Shown here piece after piece: positions 6,201 to 10,229 of a stretch of 10,229 nucleotides of DNA. The translations under genes were made by a program, and so were the position numbers. Position 1 is the stretch's first letter. Each line of letters begins with the position of its first letter. This DNA is from Actinomycetota bacterium (lineage in GTDB: Bacteria > Actinomycetota > Thermoleophilia > Solirubrobacterales > Solirubrobacteraceae), in assembly GCA_009699915.1 (NCBI GenBank), contig WLNG01000027.1, positions 1-10,229 of the forward strand. The letters are read 5' to 3'. The notes beneath the pieces were generated by a model that worked only from the letters and a program-made list of their open reading frames with translations, did no database searches and had not been told where the DNA came from.

Positions 6201-7391
6201 ATGACCACTGGTAGCACCTGGACGGCCGAGAGCGCCTTCGACCTCAGTGATGAGCAGCGCGATCTGAAGGAGATGACCGCTCGCCTAGCGCGCGAGCGTC
6301 ACGCCCCGAACGTGGCCGAATGGGAGCGCCAGCGCAGCTCGCTTCCCGATGATGAGCGCCTCCGTCTGGGGGAGGTCGGGCTCCTCGGGATCTGTCTGCC
6401 CGAGGAGTACGGAGGCGGAGGGCGTCCGCTGCTGGATGGGCTCATCGCGATCGAGGAACTCGGGAAGGTCTCGATGCAGGGAGCCATGCCGGTCTTCGAG
6501 GCCGCGACCGGCCCGGCACGCGTCATCGACTTGCTCGGTACAGAGGAACAGCGGGCGCGGATTCTCCCCCCGGTCGCAAGGGGAGAGAAGACGATCGCGG
6601 TGTCCATCTCCGAGCCCGATGCCGGCTCCGCCGCGACCGACATGTCGACGCGCGCCCGGATTGATGGCGATGAGATCGTGATCAACGGTGCCAAGCGCTG
6701 GTGCACCGGCGCAGGCCATTCAGAGCAGTACCTCGTCTACTGCCGCATGGGAGACGAACTTGGCGCTGCGGGGATCGGGGCCGTACTCGTCGATCGTGAT
6801 ACGCCCGGTCTCAGCTTCGGTCCGCGCGAAATCCAGATGGGCTGGGCCGGAGTGCACCATGCGGACATGTTCTTCGACGATGCCCGCGTGCCGATCGAGA
6901 ACCTCATCATCGAGAAGGGGGGCTTCAAGCAGCTCTTCACCGTCTTCTCGATCGAGCGGCTCGGAAACTCGACCTGCTCGCTCGCACTGGCGCAGGCGGC
7001 GCTTGATCGGACGGCGGCGTACGTCCAGGAGCGGCGGCAGTTCGGAAAGGAGATCATCGAGTTCCAAACGATGCAGACCCAGCTCGCAGACATGCTCGTC
7101 CAGGTTGAGGCCGCCCGACTGCTTATTTACCGAGCGGCCCGTCACGCGGGCACAGGGACTCCCGTGCCCATCGAGGCGTCGGTCGCTAAGTGCTTCGCGA
7201 ACGAGACCTCCAAGCGGGTCACCGATCTCGCGATCCAGATGCATGGGGGCTACGGGTTCTCGGCGGAATATGAGGTAGAGCGGCTGCACCGCGACTCTCA
7301 CGGGTGGGCGATCGCCGGCGGCACGCCAACCATGCAGAGGATGCGCATCGCATCTGAATACCTCGGGCGCCGCTTCGACCAGCGGAGCTGA
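6201..7391 (+). CDS. Acyl-CoA dehydrogenase with IVD-type catalytic glutamate
   Basis: A 396-residue FAD-dependent acyl-CoA dehydrogenase, expected to introduce the alpha-beta double bond into an acyl-CoA and pass electrons to ETF. The usual order of domains is present: N-terminal helices with LPEEYGGGG (66-74), the FAD/substrate strand SISEPDAGSAATDM (135-148), NGAKRWCTGAG (162-172), the C-terminal helical domain with RRQFGKEI (278-285), and QMHGGYGFSAEYEVERLHRD (346-365). At the place where most family members have the catalytic Glu of EGT, this protein has AGGT (372-375), so Gly373. Instead Glu252 in SIERLG lies where isovaleryl-CoA and long-chain dehydrogenases keep their base, so activity is probably kept. 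A branched or bulky substrate is possible. It starts 92 nt after the second aldehyde dehydrogenase, behind a hairpin, with a weak GCGAGAG binding site before the ATG. Confidence 0.92.
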   Translation: MTTGSTWTAESAFDLSDEQRDLKEMTARLARERHAPNVAEWERQRSSLPDDERLRLGEVGLLGICLPEEYGGGGRPLLDGLIAIEELGKVSMQGAMPVFEAATGPARVIDLLGTEEQRARILPPVARGEKTIAVSISEPDAGSAATDMSTRARIDGDEIVINGAKRWCTGAGHSEQYLVYCRMGDELGAAGIGAVLVDRDTPGLSFGPREIQMGWAGVHHADMFFDDARVPIENLIIEKGGFKQLFTVFSIERLGNSTCSLALAQAALDRTAAYVQERRQFGKEIIEFQTMQTQLADMLVQVEAARLLIYRAARHAGTGTPVPIEASVAKCFANETSKRVTDLAIQMHGGYGFSAEYEVERLHRDSHGWAIAGGTPTMQRMRIASEYLGRRFDQRS

Positions 7392-7427
7392 GCGGCGAGC
7401 CACCGCATGCGATCGCGGCTCTTCGCT
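7391..7427. terminator. Bipartite hairpin after the acyl-CoA dehydrogenase stop
   Basis: AGCG (7391-7394) pairs with CGCT (7424-7427) and GAGCC (7397-7401) pairs with GGCTC (7417-7421), separated by a 2x2 internal loop and enclosing a 15-nt loop. The first base is the last base of the TGA stop. There is no T-run on either strand. It lies between convergent gene blocks and could end transcription from both sides, but the pairing is modest. Confidence 0.3.
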
Positions 7428-7465
7428 GTCTGAGTGTCGTTCAGGTAGCGGGCCACTTCGTCCTT

Positions 7466-7532
7466 GCCTGCTGTGCTCAGTTGATAGAGCACTTAGAGCA
7501 CTGGGTCGCCGGTTCGCGTCCGGCAGAGGGCT
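7466..7532 (+). pseudogene. tRNA pseudogene lacking an anticodon arm
   Basis: The stretch has three of the four arms of a tRNA in the right order and spacing. The acceptor stem GCCTGCT (7466-7472) pairs with AGAGGGC (7525-7531) at six of seven positions, counting one G-U. The D arm is GCTC (7475-7478), loop AGTTGATA, GAGC (7487-7490). The T arm is GCCGG (7508-7512), loop TTCGCGT, CCGGC (7520-7524). Between the D and T stems are only 17 nt instead of about 23, with no anticodon stem, because 7485-7502 is a tandem 9-bp duplication. Conserved bases are also lost: A58 in the T loop is C, U8 is G, and one of the paired D-loop Gs is A. No CCA follows. The isotype cannot be told. It is a relic, and may mark an old integration or rearrangement point between the two gene blocks. 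Confidence 0.6.
7485..7502 (+). repeat. Perfect 9-bp tandem duplication inside the tRNA relic
   Basis: TAGAGCACT at 7485-7493 is repeated without a gap at 7494-7502. The unit is the 3' half of the D arm plus the next three bases. If one copy is removed, only 8 nt remain between D and T stems, so about 15 nt of anticodon arm have been lost as well. This looks like a slippage or repair scar. Confidence 0.8.
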
Positions 7533-7544
7533 TGCGAGCCGCGC

Positions 7545-8537
7545 TCAGCCTGCGCGGCGCATCCAGGCGCGCAGCCGCGGTTCGCGGGCGACGCGCGGCT
7601 CCGCCTCGCCGCGTCCGGCCATCAGCGCGCCGGCCGCCTGCAGGATGGTGGTCGTCAGCGCCTCGTTCAGGCCCGGGGCGTATGGGTGGGCGCAGACATC
7701 GCCCGGAAGCCGGGACAGCCGCGCCGGTCCGCGGTGGTTGAGCGCGTCGATTGCCAGGGCGAAGGTCACGGAGTCGAGGGCGGTGCCGACGTGCGAGACC
7801 TGACGGCCGGGGCAGATGTCCTGGATCAGGACGTTCGTGGCGCCGCGCAGGGAGGGCGACGGCCGCGGGCCGCTCGACGGCTGCACGGTCCCGTCGGTCG
7901 CCGAGCGCACCGTGGTCCAGGAGGTCGGGCCGGGGGTCTCATCGCGTCCACGTCGGTTGAGGGCCTTGAGGAAGTTCGAGCCGGCGGCCTGCTGGAACCC
8001 CGCCGGGATGCAGGTGACCCCGTTGTGGCCGCAGCTTCCGGCGCCGACGGTCGTGCCGTGGTGTGTTCCTGCGGCCGAGACGACGTCGGAGACCACGCGA
8101 CGCAGACTCGGCCAGTAGGTCAGCGCGACGCGGGGCAGCAGGCCGCCTTGACTGATGCCGAAGACCATCACCGGACGCCCTGAGCGGCGCGCCATCGTGC
8201 GCAGCCCGTAGACCAGATACTCGACGGACACCTGCATGTCGGCCGTGGTGTTGTTCGGGAAATTGACCCGGCAGACGGGGGCGCCGATCAGGTCGAACGC
8301 CGGCTTGCCGATGCCGTACGCCTCGTCGCCGCTCGTCCCGGTACCGGTGACGAGCATGATCGGCGTGCGGGTCGCGCGATCGATCCCCGGCGAGCACTTC
8401 AGTGCCGCTGCCAGCCGGGTCTTCGCGACGGTGAGCTTCGGTTCGGCTGCGCCGGCGGAGGCGCTGAAGGCAAGGCAGCAGAGCGCGACGACAAACGCCG
8501 GGGTCAGGACTCGGCCGGCGTCGGACCGCCCGGTCAC
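7545..8537 (-). CDS. Secreted lipase/esterase resembling Candida antarctica lipase B
   Basis: A 330-residue alpha/beta hydrolase, probably an extracellular triacylglycerol lipase or esterase. Residues 9-30 form a hydrophobic signal segment ending in ASAGA, with likely cleavage near 30. The mature protein follows the CalB plan closely: VTGTGTSG (63-70) for the oxyanion hole, MQVSVEYLVYGL (101-112), FGISQGG (126-132) with nucleophile Ser129, SATDGTVQP (212-220) with Asp215, and QVSHVG (246-251) with His249. These match the CalB motifs GTGTTG, WSQGG, SATDEIVQP and DHAG. Cysteines at 48, 89, 169, 176, 242 and 282 suggest disulfides. The start is taken as GTG 8537, whose GTGA overlaps the TGA of the upstream gene. 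An upstream in-frame start at 8567 would add ten Arg-rich residues and overlap 34 nt. It is the last gene of the leftward block. Confidence 0.88.
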   Translation of the reverse strand: MTGRSDAGRVLTPAFVVALCCLAFSASAGAAEPKLTVAKTRLAAALKCSPGIDRATRTPIMLVTGTGTSGDEAYGIGKPAFDLIGAPVCRVNFPNNTTADMQVSVEYLVYGLRTMARRSGRPVMVFGISQGGLLPRVALTYWPSLRRVVSDVVSAAGTHHGTTVGAGSCGHNGVTCIPAGFQQAAGSNFLKALNRRGRDETPGPTSWTTVRSATDGTVQPSSGPRPSPSLRGATNVLIQDICPGRQVSHVGTALDSVTFALAIDALNHRGPARLSRLPGDVCAHPYAPGLNEALTTTILQAAGALMAGRGEAEPRVAREPRLRAWMRRAG

Positions 8538-9232
8538 GCGCCGATCACGTAGCCCCCGAAGATGCACCGGTCACCCGCACCGAACGCGCCGTCGCCGGCC
8601 GTCGGGCTACCGACCTTCGTCCCGACCACCGTCATCCCGTAGAGGCTCGTGCCGCTCGGCGCCATCACCGCGAAGCCGCCCTTCTGGGCGTCGCTCAGGT
8701 TCAGCGTTCCCGGGTCGGAGAAGCCGGCGTAACTCACCACCGATGCGATGGCGCGCTGCGCCTCCGCCGTCGCGGGGCCGAAGTAGCCGTTCCCGGAGTC
8801 GTTCTCGTCGCTGCTGAAGACCGAGCCCGCCTCGGTGGTCGAGACGAAGATCCGGCCGTAAACGCCCGGGTTGGACGGGTTCGACGTCTCCTTCACGCAC
8901 TTGCCATACATCGTGAGCCCGCCGACGGAGGCCAGCGGCACCTTGGTGGCCGCGGCGAGGGCGGTGTCGAGGTCGGCGTTCGTTGCCGACACCGCGACGG
9001 AGGTGCGCTTGATCACCGTCGTGCGTCCGGCGCTCGCGGCGGCGCTCCGGGCGGTCGTTCGCGCCTGGGTCGCGCGCGAATAGGCCTTCTTCGACCGGGC
9101 GTCCGACTTCTTGGCGAGCCCGAGGGCGCGCTTTGCGAGCACGTCGGGCGACGGGGCGCCGAAGGCCGGCAGAGCGATCGCGATGGCGCCGATGACGGCG
9201 AGCGGGATGATGATCAGACGGGTGCGCTCCAC
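8534..9232 (-). CDS. Secreted or membrane-anchored protein of unknown function
   Basis: A 232-residue protein with a positively charged start (MERTR), a hydrophobic segment at 6-24 and a possible signal cleavage after AFGA (26). Residues 30-76 are rich in Ala, Lys, Arg and Ser in a helical, possibly coiled-coil pattern, a style often seen in exported proteins of Solirubrobacterales. Residues 100-232 form a Gly/Ser/Thr-rich, probably beta-sheet domain with two cysteines only (112 and 223), which could form one disulfide. No enzymatic motif is recognisable. The GTG at 9232 is chosen because a perfect TAGGAGGG Shine-Dalgarno sequence lies 5 nt before it (9245-9238). The upstream in-frame GTG at 9256 would put that site inside the gene. 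Its stop overlaps the lipase start by 4 bp, so both are probably translated together and exported, and a chaperone or accessory role to the lipase is imaginable. Confidence 0.75.
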   Translation of the reverse strand: MERTRLIIIPLAVIGAIAIALPAFGAPSPDVLAKRALGLAKKSDARSKKAYSRATQARTTARSAAASAGRTTVIKRTSVAVSATNADLDTALAAATKVPLASVGGLTMYGKCVKETSNPSNPGVYGRIFVSTTEAGSVFSSDENDSGNGYFGPATAEAQRAIASVVSYAGFSDPGTLNLSDAQKGGFAVMAPSGTSLYGMTVVGTKVGSPTAGDGAFGAGDRCIFGGYVIGA

Positions 9233-9237
9233 CGGAG

Positions 9238-9245
9238 CCCTCCTA
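9238..9245 (-). promoter_or_regulatory. Strong Shine-Dalgarno sequence that decides the start of the secreted protein
   Basis: On the minus strand this reads TAGGAGGG, a near-complete complement of the 16S 3' end, 5 nt before GTG 9232. It is the strongest ribosome binding site in the window. Confidence 0.75.
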
Positions 9246-9288
9246 GATTCGGCCACGGCACCCTACACCTCCGTCGCCGGGCGCGATG

Positions 9289-10229
9289 TCAGTCGCCGAT
9301 CGTCGCGATCCGCGTGCGCACGAGGTCGCGGTATCGATCAACGTCGATTTCCGTCGCCACGTCGACGTCGCCGACCGGGTCGGGTTTGCCGAAAACCGCG
9401 GCTAGCGGCCGCTCGAAGGTGCAGATCGTCTGACCGCGCGCGGGTCCGGCGCCCGTGTCTACCTCGATCGCCGCGCGCTCCGTGCGGATAACCTCCGGGT
9501 CAAGGAGTGCCGCGAGCGCGAGCACGTCGTGGAGCGGCCAGCCCGCCGGGGGGTGGTCGGCGTACCCGAGGATCATGTCCGCGATCACGCCCGCGGCGCC
9601 GGAGGCCTCGCGGAAGAGTTCGAGATCGTCCTCGTCGACGATGGCCCGGCGCGTGACGTCAAGCGGCACCAGCAGGATCGGCAGGCCCGAGCCACACAGG
9701 ACGCGCTGGCTGGCCTCCGGATCGGCGAACGCGTTGAACTCCGCCACCGGGGTGACGTTCCCGGTGCCGATCGCACCGCCCATGATGGCCAGCAGCCCTA
9801 TCCGTTCGGCGGCGTGAGGATGGAGCGCCAGCAGCAGCGCGATGTTCGTCAGCGGGCCGATCGCCAGGATCGTCAGGCTCCCCGGCTCCTCCTGCCAAAG
9901 GAGGTCGGCGAGCAGTTCCACGGAATGGCGCGGATCGAGCGCCCGGTCGGGGACCTCGAGCTTCAGGCCGCCGAGGCCGTTCGGCCCGTGAATCGGGGGG
10001 TTGGGAGGGGGCTCGTAGATGAGTGCGCGCTCGGCGCCGGCGGCGATCGGGACGTCGGCGCGGCCGACGAGGTTGAGCACGACGCGCGCGTTCTCGCTCG
10101 TGCGCTTGAGCGGGACGTTGCCCGACACTGTCGTCACGGCGAGCAGATCGATCTCGGGTGCGGTGGCGGCGAGCGCAAGCGTGACCGCGTCATCGATCCC
10201 CGGATCGCAGTCGATTACGAGTCTGCGGG
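9289..10229 (-). CDS. Inosine-uridine-type nucleoside hydrolase (5' end beyond the window)
   Basis: The visible 312 residues belong to the IunH/RihA nucleoside hydrolase family, cytoplasmic Ca-dependent enzymes that cleave ribonucleosides to base and ribose. Numbering from the first complete codon in the window, DCDPGIDDA (6-14) is the N-terminal calcium and ribose binding aspartate cluster, followed by TTVSGN (32-37), HGPNGLGG (80-87, where most relatives have Asp instead of Asn), GPLTNIA (124-130), MGGA (149-152), AEFNAFADPEA (162-172) and LHDVLA (232-237), with His233-Asp234 fitting the C-terminal metal and base-binding site. Only a few N-terminal residues are missing, since family members begin shortly before the DxDPG motif. 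The gene ends 56 nt before the secreted protein gene on the same strand. Which nucleosides it prefers cannot be told. It is a salvage enzyme, as is nadV, but they lie in different transcription units. Confidence 0.92.
   Translation of the reverse strand, partial: RRLVIDCDPGIDDAVTLALAATAPEIDLLAVTTVSGNVPLKRTSENARVVLNLVGRADVPIAAGAERALIYEPPPNPPIHGPNGLGGLKLEVPDRALDPRHSVELLADLLWQEEPGSLTILAIGPLTNIALLLALHPHAAERIGLLAIMGGAIGTGNVTPVAEFNAFADPEASQRVLCGSGLPILLVPLDVTRRAIVDEDDLELFREASGAAGVIADMILGYADHPPAGWPLHDVLALAALLDPEVIRTERAAIEVDTGAGPARGQTICTFERPLAAVFGKPDPVGDVDVATEIDVDRYRDLVRTRIATIGD

Noticed and set aside
346..7391. A horizontally acquired island judged from base composition
   Set aside because: Short hand counts of third-position GC in the left and right blocks were similar, at roughly 80 percent or slightly above, and no integrase or transposase is present. 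Only the tRNA relic hints at transfer.
7298..7492. Small minus-strand frame crossing the end of the acyl-CoA dehydrogenase and the tRNA relic
   Set aside because: It starts inside the tRNA relic, runs antisense to conserved coding sequence and has no recognisable domain or ribosome binding site.
7466..7532. An intact functional tRNA gene
   Set aside because: No anticodon stem or loop can be formed, the body is about 6 nt short, and invariant T-loop and D-loop bases are changed.
7481..7741. Plus-strand frame of 86 codons starting within the tRNA relic
   Set aside because: TTG start without a ribosome binding site, Arg/Ala/Pro-rich product, mostly opposite the end of the lipase gene.
8236..8817. 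Plus-strand frame of 193 codons opposite the lipase and secreted protein
   Set aside because: Its second half is a low-complexity Arg/Ser run typical of a frame-shadow; the minus-strand genes have clear motifs and starts.

Overview
The window is high-GC bacterial DNA with the look of an actinomycete of the class Thermoleophilia (Solirubrobacterales or relatives such as Conexibacter or Patulibacter). This rests on codon use, on a secreted Lys/Ala-rich protein of a style common in that group, and on the mix of CaiB-type CoA-transferase, aldehyde dehydrogenase and acyl-CoA dehydrogenase genes. The lineage call is inference; there is no rRNA or other marker here.

Left edge (1-345): the 5' end of a leftward gene runs off the window. 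Its extended -10 box ends 7 nt before its ATG, so its mRNA is probably leaderless. The 197-nt gap that follows separates it from the rightward genes.

Catabolic block (346-7391, all +): a class III CoA-transferase; then a tight trio of NAD(P)-type aldehyde dehydrogenase, NAMPT-type nicotinamide phosphoribosyltransferase (nadV) and a second, dissimilar aldehyde dehydrogenase (gaps of 16 and 11 nt); then an acyl-CoA dehydrogenase with isovaleryl-CoA-dehydrogenase-like placement of its catalytic Glu. A sensible reading is aldehyde to acid to acyl-CoA to enoyl-CoA, with an NAD salvage enzyme built into the dehydrogenase operon. The carbon substrate cannot be read from the sequence. The trio has its own candidate promoter (1592-1620) and a leader that can fold into an 11-bp two-tier hairpin with a GCAA tetraloop just before the ribosome binding site.

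Junction (7392-7544): a hairpin follows the acyl-CoA dehydrogenase stop, and then comes a decayed tRNA gene. Its acceptor, D and T arms are recognisable, but the anticodon arm is replaced by a perfect 9-bp tandem duplication. It separates the rightward catabolic block from a leftward block.

Right block (10229-7545, all -): a partial inosine-uridine-type nucleoside hydrolase entering from the right edge, a secreted protein of unknown function, and a secreted lipase resembling Candida antarctica lipase B. The last two overlap by 4 bp (GTGA).

No transposase, integrase, CRISPR array, rRNA or intact tRNA was seen. The most unusual points are the NAMPT gene between two aldehyde dehydrogenases with its structured leader, and the anticodon-less tRNA relic at the junction.
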